NCBI GenBank assembly: GCA_032173965.1
Contig: CM063287.1
Location: 7,693,859-7,757,858 of the forward strand
Length of the DNA stretch: 64,000 nucleotides
Source of the DNA: Sitta carolinensis
Lineage: Eukaryota; Chordata; Aves; Passeriformes; Sittidae
Reading direction: 5' to 3'
The position numbers and the translations under genes were made by a program. The first letter of the stretch is position 1. The number at the start of each line of letters is the position of its first letter. Below the pieces are notes generated by a model. That model made no database searches. It saw only the letters and a program-made list of their open reading frames with translations, and had not been told where the DNA came from. This document shows, piece by piece, positions 1 through 12,820 of the stretch.

Positions 1-2039
1 ATTCTTTTTAGAGTTAAATGCTTGCAGGTATTTTTTTTTTCCTTGCTGAAATGTCACACAAAGGCTCAAATCCCCAGGAGTTGGTAATTGGCATTGTTTT
101 CAGGGAAGCTGCAGGCACACAGGGTGCAATTAAATATAAATATAGACAAATATAGGTTTTGCCATCTGAATGGGTTATCTACATTTCCTTTTTTCAATAA
201 GTAAGGAATAAAACTAAGAATTTATCAACACCCAAGACAGACTAGTGTGAAGTAAACAATTTGAGCTCTGAAAGTGCTTTCTTCCCCTCAGCAGCAGAGG
301 CTCTCTCCACAGTGCTCCACCACCTTTCTGGCATTTGCAGGCAGCCAGAGGTGAATCCAGCCCACAGACTCTAATCCTGGCTGCCAACTTCACAAGTTTT
401 CTCCACACACAGCCATTTACACACATGCAAAATTAGGCATCAAAGACCTCTTAAACTCAGTAACATCATTAATTCATGTCCTGCCAGGTCTGTGACTGCA
501 GAGGCACAGCAGCAGTTAATTTGTCTGTGGTTTTCTTTCTAGCAAGAGTAGCACTCAGTGACCAGGCTTCTGCTGATGCTGGATCTGCAGAGTGGGGCAC
601 ATTTTGACATATTTGCTAGCTCTGTAAAGATATTTCCTGGTGACTTTTTTTTCAGTTATCAGTTGCAATACTGTAATACCCTTTGCTCGCCTATGTTGAT
701 TTCTGAAGTGATTTGCCACTGCTGTCAAAATACCAACATATCAAAGAGCAAGAGTGTAGACATCAGCAGTCCTTGTTGATTGCTAGTTCTGCATCCCCAG
801 TGTAATTCTTTCCCAAGAAGTTTACAGGCACAGTTTACTTAAGCTACTAGTACTCATGTTTTGTCTTACTCCCTTTCAAACTCTGAGATGTCAGCTGGAC
901 TCTTGTGCTCTTGCCCAGGGACTTCCAAGATGTATTATACACAGCCAGTGGGGCAGAGAAATGCCAGACATGTGCCATGCTCCTGCTGTTCTCCTGACTG
1001 CTGCACAGAGCAAACCCTCTGTCCTCCTGCCAGATCCCAGGGTCCTGCTGCAGAAGGGGGCTGCTCAGGAAATGAGACAGGAAAGATGTGACAGGAAATA
1101 AAGGAAAGGCACAATGAACCCAACAACTAAATGAAAAAAAGCCCTGGTAAAGCACTCCCTGTACTCTGGCAGCCAAGGCAATACAACCCTAGAAAACCTG
1201 GGCTGTTGCCTAAAGAGCCAGCAGTGACATCCTCCCTCAAACCGATAGGAAACTCTCAGTACACAGCACGGGACAGCAGGGACATGTGGGGAGGGGACAT
1301 TTTACAGCAGGATTCAGTCTGCTACAAAGAACTAACAGGGCTGTACTCTGTGTCTTCCTGGAACAGAATGAAACCGGCTGGACAGTCATGTGTACACGTT
1401 GATGGATCTTGTCCGACCCTCATGTAAATTCAGTGTGTTTCCTTTATGTTTAATAGGAGGCTGTTTGGGATTCACAGGCCAGGGCAACACAGCATCCAAG
1501 CTGTGGGCACATGGAGCAGTTTAAATAATTTTCATAGTAGCTGTTCCCACCAGACTCTTCTGGAAATGTGACCTTTAATCCTGGATTTTTTCTTCCAACC
1601 TGCCGTCTTCTAGCCCGTGCTTTACCTCTTGATCTCCAGCGTGTGTCAGCGGAGATGGCCTCACTTCACCCCACAAGCAAGCAGGTTGACTGCTTTAGGA
1701 ATTTCCTTTTATTTCCAGTTAAAGTGAAATGACAGGGAACTGCACAACAAGGGAACAGAGCAGAGCACTGATGGTGCTGAACTGCGAAAGCTGGAAGCAC
1801 TTGGGAAGAGGGCTCCTTCAAGCATCTGTCACAGCAAGCTCTTATCATCTACAACTTAGATACTTACATCTAAATTTGGCAAAGGAGGGCAAGGAAAGCA
1901 ACATGAAACATCTGAGTTACACAGCTTCAGCAGAAGTTAAAGGAGGAGGTACAAAAATTGTTAGTGGGAAGGGAAGAACAGTAAGGAATTGGAGAACTGT
2001 GGAAAAGAACACATGAGCTGGAAAACAAATCAAAAAGGC

Positions 2040-2175
2040 TAGTTCTAAAAAATGTAAAAAAAGTAAAAGTTGTAAAAATTAAAAAGAAAACTACAAACAA
2101 ACCAAAAACAATAGCAACAAAAAACCCAAAACAAGGTAACCCCAAAAAAACTACAAAACAACAAGCTATGCTTGA
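2040..2175 (+). repeat. A-rich low-complexity sequence
   Basis: About 135 nt dominated by A with scattered C and G (runs such as AAAAAATG, CAAACAAACC, ACCCCAAAAAAAC). The minus-strand open frame here is Phe/Val/Leu-rich simply because of this composition. Confidence 0.8.
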
Positions 2176-4209
2176 AAAAATAACATTCACACTATGTCAT
2201 GTGAATTAAGAATATCTGGACATCCTAAATATTAGGCATTTTCTCCAAAACCTGACATATTTGGGGTGCTGTCTTGCTCTCTAAGTCCTGAGCCCACATT
2301 TCAATATCACAATAAAACAAACATGCAAGACAGACAAACTTATTCTTTTTTGTGCTTTGTTCTGCAGCCTCATCCATGCTTTCTATTGGTTTTGTTCTGT
2401 TCAGGTGTGGTCATACCTGCAGCACAGTTTAGCAAAGCCCAGCCTGGCACAGCAGATCCAGTGCAAAAGCCAGCAGTAATCTAGACACCAAAGCAGGAAG
2501 CTCAGCAGCAATTAACTCACCCTGGCCACAAAGTCGAAAGCCAAGCTACCCTGCAACCTACATCCCACACAGCGCCATTGTGCTTTGCAGTCCTAAAATG
2601 CTGTTTTCTGTTTTTCCCTCCCAGCTTTAATTGCACTGTTCTGACATGCACCCATAAAGATGGAAAATGAGTTGGAGGACACAGAACAAATGTTAACATT
2701 TTACTTATACCATTTTATTTATACCACGGTGACCCAAAATAACTTCTGCATATAGATGCGGCTGTAAATACTGGCTATTTTATGCCAATTATTCTGACTG
2801 ACTCATTGATTTTTAAAGGTAATTATTCATAGGTTTAGAGCTTTCCTAAACTTTTCTAAAGTCTAAGAAAGTCCCACTTGTCAGCAGGGGCAGCCACTAC
2901 TTTGCTTGAAATGAAAAGATACTGAGGGATCAGGACTTAAGTAACAAAAGTAAAAGTTATGACAATAAAGGAGAATCAATATCAGACAGATGAACCTGAT
3001 CCAGCTTGTGATCACAATCTGTGGTCAGTATTCAGCAATGTGTTTAGGGAACAGTCCTTCAGAGATTTCAGTGTTCCTTGTGAAAACAAGCAACTCGGGG
3101 AAACACAAATCATTCTCCCAGGAGACTGGAAGGAGACAGTACTGAAAATACCCGTGATACACTCCCTGTGTAGGGCAGCAGTTTTTGACTCCATAAAGGT
3201 TTTTCCAGCCCCTGGGGTTGTGACAGGCATGGTAGGCAGCAGCTCTGCCTGATGTTTCTTCAGACAAGCTACCAGCCTCTGCTTGCTTCTGCTCTAAATC
3301 TGGGGCACTTTATTTATTCCTCCCAACTGAATGCAAATCTCTCCCCAGAAAACCAGACTGAGCCACACTCAGCCACAGCCCCCAAGGCAGTTCATTTGTG
3401 ACAGAGCACATACACATGCACACAGCAGAATCTAATCTCAGTTAAGTCAAGGGTTTGCCTCAAGTCTGGAAAGGCCAACGAGTTATTCCAGATAAGGCAC
3501 GTTATCTCTGATAGCTTATGGAAAGAAGACACAGGCCTGCTGCATCCGAAGCTGCATCCATTGATCCCTCACCCCCAGCTCTGCACCCACCCTGACAGTC
3601 CTGCTAAAGGCAGCGCTCCCGAGCTCAGCACCAGGCTGGCACTCAGACCCCTGGATCCCAACCTCCATATCTTAATCCATATGTGCTCAAGCAGCATCCC
3701 AGACTGAGCAGCAGATGGCTGAGAACAGCTGTCTGTGAAACGCTCTGAGAAGCGCAAGAGCACCAGAAGGAAAAGAGAGATTCCCAGGGACTTCTTCCTC
3801 AGCAAAGGGGTGAGTTACTTGATCTTCCAAGAACCAGAGAGCAGGCAAGCTCTTCTGCTCTCCCACAGAAACTCCTTGAAAAGTGGTCAGTGTTACGAAG
3901 CTACACAAACAGTGAACAGGATTTGCAAAGTGTGTTCAAGAGAAAATGTGGACAACAAAAAAAAGGTAATTTAAAACCACCAATTTTATTCCACTCAGAA
4001 TATGATTTCAATTCAAAACTGCCTTGAAGTCCAGCACAAGGTGACCAGATTCTTGAAAGATATGCATGAAACATCACCCTGAAGAATATTTTCACTGACT
4101 TCCTGCGCAGAAATATCTTTTATCAAACATAGTATCAACAAAACTAGATACACTTAAAAGATTAAACTCAAAGGAGAACTATTGATTTTGAATCACCTTC
4201 TCAAAACAC

Positions 4210-4234
4210 AAAAAAAAAAAAAAAAAAAAAAAAA
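4210..4234 (+). repeat. A25 homopolymer
   Basis: Twenty-five A on plus between CAAAACAC and GATGAAAGG. No retroposon body was recognised on either side. Confidence 0.95.
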
Positions 4235-4984
4235 GATGAAAGGAGAAGAGAAAAAGCCAAAATATGCCTGTGATAGAAGTACAAGGGTCTTTTTACAATG
4301 TCATGTTTCTGTACGCCAAAGAAAAATATGAAGTTAAACCAATGCTTAAGATAAGCAGATGCTTGCCTAGGCCAGCCTGGCTGAGTCATTTCACACCTTT
4401 GGTAACATGCAGGGAATGGCAGCTCCTGAAAACCCAAAGGGTCGAGTCCCTTGCTCAGAAGGGACTCTGGAAGCAGCTCCAAAGAACCGAGCAGAAGCAA
4501 CAGACTCCGTATCCAGGAGCACCCTCTGTGTGCAGAGGGGATTTCAGGGGATTCCTAACCCCACTGAGGCACAGCAGCAGGCAGGGCTGGGGCAGGAACT
4601 GGCAGCAATGCACTGGCAAAGGCGCTGGCTCCTGGGTCCGACGAGAGGTGGGTGGGTGGACAGGGTCTGCAGCTCCGGAGCAGGGCCAGGGGGGTGACTG
4701 CACAAGGCTGCCACGGGGCAGAGCTGAGGCAAGAACGCTTTCACAAACCTTGCTGCAGCTCTCAGAATTTCAGCAGGGGTGAATTCAGCTGGGGTAGGGT
4801 GGAAGCAATGCTGGAAACAGTGGCCTGCTTAGAGCAGGAGAGGAGCCTGCACGGCAGTGGGGCTCTCCCAGCCCCAGGAGATAAGCACATTTAGCAAGGT
4901 CCTTAGGCAGGCACAGCTGTGGGAAGAACCTCAGGCCAAAGTCCCAGGCTAGTGTGGCTTGGGTGGATGAAATCCTCTCAGCTA

Positions 4985-5330
4985 ATATAGAATCATTAAG
5001 GCTGGAAAAGAACTCTCAGGTCTCCTAGTCTAAACCCCACACAGACCTGTTCACCATTAAACCATGTCCCCAGGTGCCACATCCACCTGCCTTATGAACA
5101 GGGGATGTGATGCCACCACTTCCCTGAGTAGTCTGTTCCAAAGCTTGACCACCTTTTCAGAGAAGAAATTTTCCCTAATTTCCTGTCTAAATATCCTCTG
5201 GTACAACTTGAGTCCATTTCCTCTCCTCTTGTCACTTGTTACTGACACCGACCTCAACCCTCTGGTAGTTCTAGAGAGCTACAAGACCCCACTAAAGTCT
5301 CCTCCAGGCAGGAGAAAAGGAGGCACAAAA
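4985..5330 (-). mobile_element. CR1 LINE, 5'-truncated 3' end
   Basis: Read on plus it begins AGAATCATTAAGGCTGGAAA and continues with AAACCATGTCCCCAGGTGCC, ACCACTTCCCTGAGTAGTCT and GTCCATTTCCTCTCCTCTTG. This is the reverse complement of the 3' end of avian CR1, so the element lies on the minus strand with its 3' end near 4985. The minus-strand frame 5257-5057 still reads as the CR1 ORF2 C-terminus: RRGNGLKLYQ, REIRENFFSEKVVKLWNRL, REVV and VDVAPGDMV. It is a dead 5'-truncated copy of about 345 bp, typical of CR1. The boundaries are approximate. Confidence 0.9.
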
Positions 5331-8013
5331 AGAGCAAATAGAGGCAGATTTTCTGGATTTTAGTGCATTTCTTTCTTTGCCACTCTGCTTTTCTTCCTCT
5401 AACCTTTCAATTAACAAACGTGGAGCAGAGAAGTCCCGTATGTTGCTACCTCACTTGTATTTATGACTTGAACTAACTTGCAGTTGTGTTGACTGTTCTC
5501 AACAGAAATCCTTAGAAATGGAATATCACTCACACTACAGCCAGTAAGCTCCCAGCTAGCTGACAGACAATGAATGCTTCCTCATCTGTTAAAAAAATAT
5601 TAATTTAGCCAGCTAGCACACATGATTTCCTAAACACAGCAGCCAGTACATTGAGTACCCCTCACATCTGTGAAAAGATTTGCTGATAAAGAGCGATGCA
5701 CTAAGAGCTTCTGTTGTGGGCTTTTCAATACAATTGTAAGCAACAATCTGGGATGTTTTGTTCCTAAACAAGACTTGTATACCTCTCCAAAGCTGAGAGA
5801 CTACAGCAAGCTGAGAAAGCAAAGGGTCAGGCTGTTTAGCTTCCAATAAGCTCCTTGAAAGCTCTTGAAATTTCATTTGCTTTCAAGGAAACATTCAGTG
5901 GAAGAGATTGACTTTTCTGACCAGCTCGTATTGCCAGCTCTGCTGCAGACCCTGCTGTGGGACCTTTGCAAGGCTTTGTTTCCCTATGTCCCCTCTGACG
6001 CTTCACAAGTTTTTCTTATTTAGAAAGAAGTTCTTGAGGAGACTTTCTTTCACCACATACTTTTGCAAGTTTTGGCAGAACTCATCTTTAATCTCTAGAT
6101 AATGTCAAATAATGCAACTGTGACACTGCAGTGCTGAGAGCAAGACCCAGGCAAGGTTGCATCCACTAGGAACTCTCCCCAGCAGCCCCCTCCACTGCTC
6201 AGGCCATGGCCAGGTCCCAGCACAACCCCTTTCCCATGCCTGAAGAGCCCACGTTTTGCAGACACACTCTTGGGTGGTGTCAGCATTTAACCACACAGCA
6301 GAAGAGAGGGAATGGCTGCCAGCCAAAGTCTTCCAAGCTTGCAAAGCACCTCAGAGACAAGTCCTTCCCTTCAGCTTCCCATGGTTGCACTTGTTAATTA
6401 TCACATTTATTTCTGTGGAGGGTACACCTGTAACCTGTGCACCTTCTGCTATTACAAGAATGTGGCTGGTTAATACCAACAGCTCTTTTCCAGAAACTTG
6501 AACATGGCTGACAAAAAAAAACCCCACAACAAACCAACAAAGTGAAAACTATCGATCTGAGTCACATCCAAAATAGGATGCAGAAAAGCACAGTGTACCT
6601 AATTTGGCTTCATTTCGTGCATGATCAGACTGCCTTAATTTTGGCAGAAATTAGCCCAATGCCGGGATTGCTGGAGCCTGTCACTGTGCATAAACAACCC
6701 TGGGAGAGGCTGAGACCTACATTGCACTTCTGCACTTGACAAAGGAGAGCACACTTCACTTCCTTGCAAAAGGCACACACAAAAAGACATAGCCCTATTT
6801 AAAGGAAAATTAATGGGACCTTTCATCCCCACCACCAGTTCTGTGGTTACTTGAAGAGCAGATGGCAGTGCTGTGTGCAGCAGCTCTGCTCCTAGCCAAG
6901 GCCTCTGGAAGCACGTGGAAAGGGATGTCTGCAAGGGTAGGCAGCTGTCCTTTAGTGCAATAGGACTCCTACTCTGCCAGAGCAGCCTTTCCCTCATACT
7001 CCTACTTGACATAAAAGCAGTGAGGTCTTATGTAAGCACAGTTAAGCAACTTTTTCACTTTTTTGTTAATGTGACTTTTAGAAGAACCATTCATTCAGAA
7101 AAAGTGGTACTTCAGTACTAGGGACACACGAACAATATTTCTTTAACCATCCTTATTTCTACCAAGAACACTGGTGCAAGATTGCTCTCCCTTCAAACAG
7201 CCCTTCCTGAACCAGAGGGAAATAAAATAAATTAATTTCCATTTCTATTTTTTTTAAACTCAAAATTCAACCTAAATAGTTCATGCAGTTCTTCTGAGAA
7301 AGTAAACATGCACTGAGAAAGTAAAGAGTCACCTTTGCAACATGCTTTGTCACAAAGGTGACTAAGGCAGGATGTTGGAAAACTTACTTGTAATCCAACA
7401 AGATACATCTTCTACTGTAAAAATGGCTTATTGCAGTCCCTGTAGATAGTCCCTGTATTCTCTGAAATCTGAAAAAGCCAAAAGCAGCAAATGCTCTCTA
7501 CAACTCTCATGGCCTCCTTTTCTCCATTCTCTGAGCAAACTTTAGGAAATTTCGCCTGAGCATTTTTTCCCCCTCATAACTTTTATGACCCAGTAAGCAT
7601 CTTCCAGAATTCATGGAATTAAAGTAAAGCCTGACTAGACAAGTTTCAAACTATTTGAACATGTCTCAGACAGAGATGCAAAAAAGACAAAAAATTATGG
7701 AAGCTTAATATTTGCTCTTGCAGCATTTCTCTAGGCAATTCTTTCTTTGTCCCTGGTTGCACTCACATCTATAATCAAATATTTTCATTGTGCGATCAAC
7801 AATCTATGAATGAGGTGACTTTCTGCCTGCTTGCCCTCCTGCTGTATTTTAACAAAAGCAAAGATTTACAAAGGCAACCTGCAATGCTAAATGCCTGTAC
7901 CTCTTTCAGCTTTCCATCAGGCAAAGGATCTAACCCAGACATCATGGAAATGTATATTACCATCTGTCCTATATGCCAGTTCTGAGATGCACTTGCTTGC
8001 CAAGATCACTGGA
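5331..8013. other. Intergenic sequence, no gene seen
   Basis: Ordinary A+T-rich sequence between the CR1 tail and the protein-like stretch. It includes a 10-bp palindrome GGCCATGGCC at 6202-6211. No transposon, RNA gene or coding exon was recognised. Confidence 0.7.
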
Positions 8014-8835
8014 TTATTTGTCATTTTCTGATTGCTGCTTATCTGCTGTCTTTGACCACTCATTGTACTGAAGCCCTTCCAGAGATTTCTGCAAGGCTGC
8101 TTTATTAGTCTCTTTACAGGAATACTTTGTGTTCTGGATGCTTTCTTGTGAGTTCTTAACTATACACATTCCATATTCTACTAATTTATGACTGAAATCC
8201 AGGAGGAAATGTATATAATTTAGCAAAGCCCCAACATCCTTGATTTTTGGGAGGTCCTTTACACCAACACCATTCAACATCTCTGACATTGGCTAGAAGC
8301 TCAGCATAGCTACTCTGTGTGGTGGTAAATGTTCTCTTATCACTAAATTAAACTTACTGAAGGGGTTTGTGCTTTGATCATAAGAAACAAATGAGCTTGA
8401 ACTCAGTTGGGGACCAAGCAGGTGACCTGCAAGATGAACAAGTAGCATGGCAACCTCTTTTCCAATGTATTCCAACTACAGAACACCTACAGGGCTGAAA
8501 TGGCAATCTGAAGCCTGTTTTGGGGTTTTTTTCCCCATCACTGCAAATTTCCTCATGAATTCTTTTAGATACATTCCTTACTATAGCAACAATTATTTTT
8601 TTTTATGCTTTTCACAGTAACTGAGAAAAATCATTGCCATTCATTCCCTTTGTGGGAGCTGCACAAGTGGGAAATATTGATTTCTTCACATATTGTTCTG
8701 CTTGGTATTACTGCTTGGCATGTTTCTGCTTTCATCTCTCATCCCCACTGTACTCTACATTTCTAGTAGTCGAGCACTACTGAGCATTGTCATAGCTACA
8801 TAATCACATTTAGCTCCAAATAAACTTTTTGGGCA
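8014..8835 (-). pseudogene. Protein-like, stop-interrupted stretch; family not recognised
   Basis: One minus-strand frame stays protein-like over about 270 codons with isolated stops. The best part runs from 8475 (LEYIGKEVAMLLVHLAGHLL) to VAMLSF, one TAG at 8295-8293, then on in the same frame as PMSEMLNGVGVKDLPKIKDV, LLNYIHFLLDFSHKLVEYGM and ENDK, ending at 8014. Earlier in the same frame are CDYVAMTMLSSARLLEM and STVGMRDESRNMPSSNTKQ. There are several more stops between 8760 and 8475. The composition (amphipathic, Lys/Glu and Leu) looks like real protein. It could be a decayed exon or gene remnant, or a chance run; open frames of this size do occur by chance in this window. I cannot name the protein. 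Confidence 0.3.
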
Positions 8836-11800
8836 TCTGGAAAGAGCAACTGCTTTTAGTAATGCATGTGCTTACCACAACCTGAGTTGGCTGAAAATAT
8901 TAAATATATAGGATCATAAACATCTTTTGTTAAACTTCGCAAAAAAAAAAAAAAAAGAAAAGCTAAAATTATTAATTTCTGACACACTCAGATCATAGAA
9001 GAGAGGAAAAAAAAACCTACTAAAACCTTGACCAGCTGTCCTCCCACCTGCTTTGTCTTTTCAGGCAGATTAATTACATGTTTTTATTTGCTCAATAACA
9101 TTCTGAATCACAAGACATAGTGCAGTGCACTTTGGACCCTAATAAAGCTCTGCTGTCACTTCTAAAGCAAAGTCCTGGCTGCCCTCTCCTGCTCTCTGAA
9201 ATGATCCCCAGTAAAAGTTAAACCATCCAGCTCTGCACCATGTTCCTCACATCCCCATGGACTTTTGTCCTTCCATGCAGGTGTAGAAGATTCCTAGATG
9301 CCTATGGTGAGCAGGAGCCCCTCATGCCACAGTCACCGTGACGCTTGTGCAAGGGATGATGGCAGAGCAGGATGAATAAAACAATTCCAACCTTGGTGAG
9401 AATGTATTTATCACAAGGAATATCATAGCCTCAGGCTCCTTGTCAAGAAAAAGGAAATACAGCCCACAATGGGTTTGAAAACCTTATAAAAATTAAATGC
9501 AATCAGGAAATAACAGCCTGTTCAAACAAGAAAGAAATAAATTTCCTTTTACACCTATGCACAGGCCACCCTGCCTGTGCTTTGCCATCTGCACAATAAT
9601 GAAGAAAAGTTTTGTTCCTCTGCTGCAGGTGCCCCCCAGCATTATGGTGTCTAAGAAATACTCATCTGTTAGCCAAGACATGAGTAACATCCACAAGATG
9701 TAGCCTAAGAGGCTGAGAAGCTTTATTGTTGATATTACCTGTCAGTGAGAGGCCTTGCTTCCCAAAAATAGATCGAGGAACATCAAAGCTCCTTCCAGTG
9801 CAGACAACATCTGGAGCCATTTGCACCTATTAATTTTGGAGCAGAGTCAGGAAGAAGGAGCAGGTTTTTCAGCTCTCAAGGCAAATATTTATTTATTTGC
9901 CTAGATCCTGAATGAGTGGTAGCTTCAACAAATACCACCTTGGTCAAGGGTGGAAGAATTGGGTCACACCCATGCAAGCAGCTCCCTGGGTCAATTGATG
10001 GATTTTACACACATCTCACAATCACAAAATTCTATCTACCCCAAGATGAAACATGCCAGCTGCCATTCTCACAGATATACTCCTGCTCATCATTTAGGTA
10101 ATTTTTAAGTTATTGAGCCATGCCTGTGCTGGATGCAGCCCATGCAGAGGGACTCTGCTTTGCCCTGGCACCACTGCCCAGCCCTGAGTTACCATCCCCT
10201 GCACTGGTCAGTGCCAGGGTGCAGGTTCATCAGGATCTCTGCCATGGCATCACATGTCACCAGAAAAATTACTAACAGGCCCTTTGACAAGTTCAGAAAA
10301 TGTAATTGTCCTTGTATTGCCTTGTACTTGACTGTATATTGATTTCCTCCCCTTTATTTTAGCAGTTCCAGCTAAGCTTTGACTTCCCCAGATTTTTGCT
10401 GTCTTTGAACTACTCTGCTTCAATTATTGCTACAGTCAGTGATGCTTTAGTGTTTATTTTGTATCCTTTTATGAGCATGTCTTGAGTATACAGTGGTGTT
10501 CTTGACATAAAAGACTCAGCCTTTAATTTGAGAAATATTTGTTGTTTAGTTTTTATCTTTGGATTTTACTGGTTTTGCTACATCTGTTAAAGTAGTTGAA
10601 GAAATGTATTAACATTTTTATACTTTTATTTAGATTTGAGGTATTTCTATACAAACTGTGTAACTGCTGTTGGGTTTTTGCCTTCATTTTTCCTTAACCC
10701 AACCCCCTAAAACTTCCATTTGCAGTTGAAAACACTGTTTAAACACTTTCCTTATCTCCTCAGCCTTCTCCATAATTTTTAAGATCAGTGAAAGACTTAC
10801 AAGTCAAACAAAATCCACAACAGCACCGTTAAAAGAGAAACAAAAAAAACCAAAAACAAAAAACCAGAAAAAGAGAGTCAGAGTGGGAGGTTCACCTCCT
10901 GAGTGGGAGGTTCACCAAACCAATGCAATCCATGCTCTCTCCCCAGACACTACAATTGTTTGCTTCTCCAGTTAGCAACAGCTGAGATACAAAGCAGCAC
11001 ATGAGCCATCATTAATAAGAGGAAATAACCACAACTCCACTCTACCTGACTGTGAAAACAGGACCATATTAGAAAAGAGTGTGACCAAAATCAGTCCATC
11101 ATATATCACACCAATAGTGCTAAAGCGTAGCTCATGGTTTCTTCACTCTGTCAGAGCCAACATCCATTGCCTAATTTCACAAGCAAGTACCTAAATTTCC
11201 TGTGTAGCCAGCGGGTATGTAGGAAACACAGAGACTATTCAGGGCACCACAGTTCAACACTGACAAGATAAACCCACACATTTTTTGATGCCATCTAAAG
11301 TTGTCATGTCAGTGTCTGCACTCTAAAAAGCCCACAAGAGAATGCTCTTCACTTCCATGGGACATGTTACTGCAAAGCAATGGAATATACCTCCTGCTTC
11401 TAATGCAGCTGGCCCTGCCAGAAACACCATGGAGTAAGATACTGCTCTTTACTAAAACAAGGAAGTTCCCAGATGTCATGCCTTGTGTTAAAACTTCTTA
11501 TGTACAGAATTCTCCTACACTGTTCCATGACTGAGCAAATCCTTCTGTACAATACCACTGTGAGATAGAACACTGTTGGCCCTGGGTCAGAGATGGGAGG
11601 GAGAGGAAGCTGTGCCTTGCCTAGCACAGACTGTAGCACGAGGACTTGGCAGCTTCTGTGTGCCTTCTGCAGGGCACCTTTCCCCCCCATTTTATTTTAC
11701 ATCTGCACCTGTGCCAAGGAGCTTTTTCAATTCTGCACTGGTCCTAAGCTCTGGTTCAGCAACTCTCTAAGCTGAAATAATTTATTTATCTAGAGAGCAG

Positions 11801-12466
11801 CTCTTTCTGCCCTGTTGAAAACATTCAGTACCTACCTGGCCTTATCCTGTAACAGGAAGGCAAGGACAATTCAACTCCTGATTCATTATTCATCAATCTC
11901 TAATGAGACTCCAGCTGAAACAGCCAATCTACATCAGGTGAGACAGTGACTGCTGCCAGGAGAGGACCCTTGCGAGACCAGGGGTTCATTTCACAGTGCT
12001 CAGCTTGTGGCTACAGGAACACTAGAAGCTGAATTCACACTGAAGATGCTGGAAGTTAATTCAGCTCTGGGGGCTTCTAAAGAAGAAAGAGGAAAAAGCT
12101 GAAACCAAAAGAGCCTGAAATTAATTTTCTAAATATATCTGGGAGCTGTGCAGAGAATGATAATTCCCAGAGAGCTAGGGAGCGTTAGTATTTTGGTTTT
12201 TTCCAGTTTGGAAATATTTGGAACCTTCAATGCTTCAGGGCCCCAGAGCACCAGACATGCTTTTTCAGAGTTTTTGGATTTTTGTCTACCCTCAACACAC
12301 TGAAAGAGTGAGAGGACCCACACAGCTGATCTGGAGCTGCTGCCTTCAAGGAGATCATAATCTTTGGCTTTTACATGGCAAAGTAAACTGGTAAGGGGAT
12401 TCCTTAAGTTTTAGCTTTCATATTTTCCAGATTGTGTACTGCATTAGTATATTACTCCATATAAAG
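8836..12466. other. Intergenic sequence, no gene seen
   Basis: It contains an A-run (from 8941), the period-20 duplication (10881-10916) and otherwise unremarkable single-copy-looking sequence. Splice-like signals occur on the minus strand just right of the protein-like stretch (CTTTCCAG near 8837; TTTTCAG and GTAAGC near 8880-8890) but no complete gene model results. Confidence 0.65.
10881..10916 (+). repeat. Short tandem duplication, period 20
   Basis: GAGTGGGAGGTTCACC occurs twice exactly (10881-10896 and 10901-10916) separated by TCCT, giving 1.8 copies of a 20-bp unit. Confidence 0.9.
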
Positions 12467-12820
12467 TGTTAGCAAGTTCTCCTCACACTTCAGTCAGACG
12501 AAACAATCCTTTTCCAGCCTGAGAACCAAGGACACCATTGCAGCTTCAGGCCCAAAAAGTATAAATTGGAAATTGAGGAAAAGAATCTGGGAGGATGGGA
12601 CTATCACATGAAGGTGTAATTGGACAATTGACCCCAATATGGAAATGGACCAAAATTTGTAAAAGTGCAAACACTCGTGACCAGTCATCCACCTTGGGTG
12701 TAGCCACAGCTGGGCTCTTGTCCTGCCCAAGGTGTGTCCTTTGAAGGCCTTTTAATAAATACCAACTTTACTCCTTTAACACTGTCTAGCCTCAGTTCCA
12801 GGGAGCCTCCCAAAGCATCA
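12467..12820 (+). mobile_element. Solo LTR or LTR fragment of an endogenous retrovirus
   Basis: The stretch resembles passerine ERV LTRs in order and wording: TGTTAGC near the left end, CAGCCTGAGAACCAAGGACA, GGAGGATGGGACTA, TGTGTCCTTTGAAGGCC, AATAAATACCAACTTTA (polyadenylation signal AATAAA at 12754-12759) and a terminal AGCCTCCCAAAGCATCA. No internal gag, pol or env sequence is next to it, so it is a solo LTR or fragment. The bases flanking the suggested TG...CA ends do not form an obvious target-site duplication, so the ends are approximate and the subfamily is not assigned. Confidence 0.65.

Larger units (their letters stand above)
1..4984. other. Intergenic sequence, no gene seen
   Basis: Far downstream flank of GRID1. 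It holds the A-rich block at 2040-2175 and the A25 tract at 4210. Open frames of up to about 172 codons (4264-4782) have no recognisable domain, overlap frames on both strands and show no convincing splice structure. I see nothing else. Confidence 0.7.

Noticed and set aside
4264..4782. 172-codon plus-strand open frame
   Set aside because: No domain, and frames of similar size overlap in other phases and on the other strand. It also starts beside the A25 tract with no exon signals.
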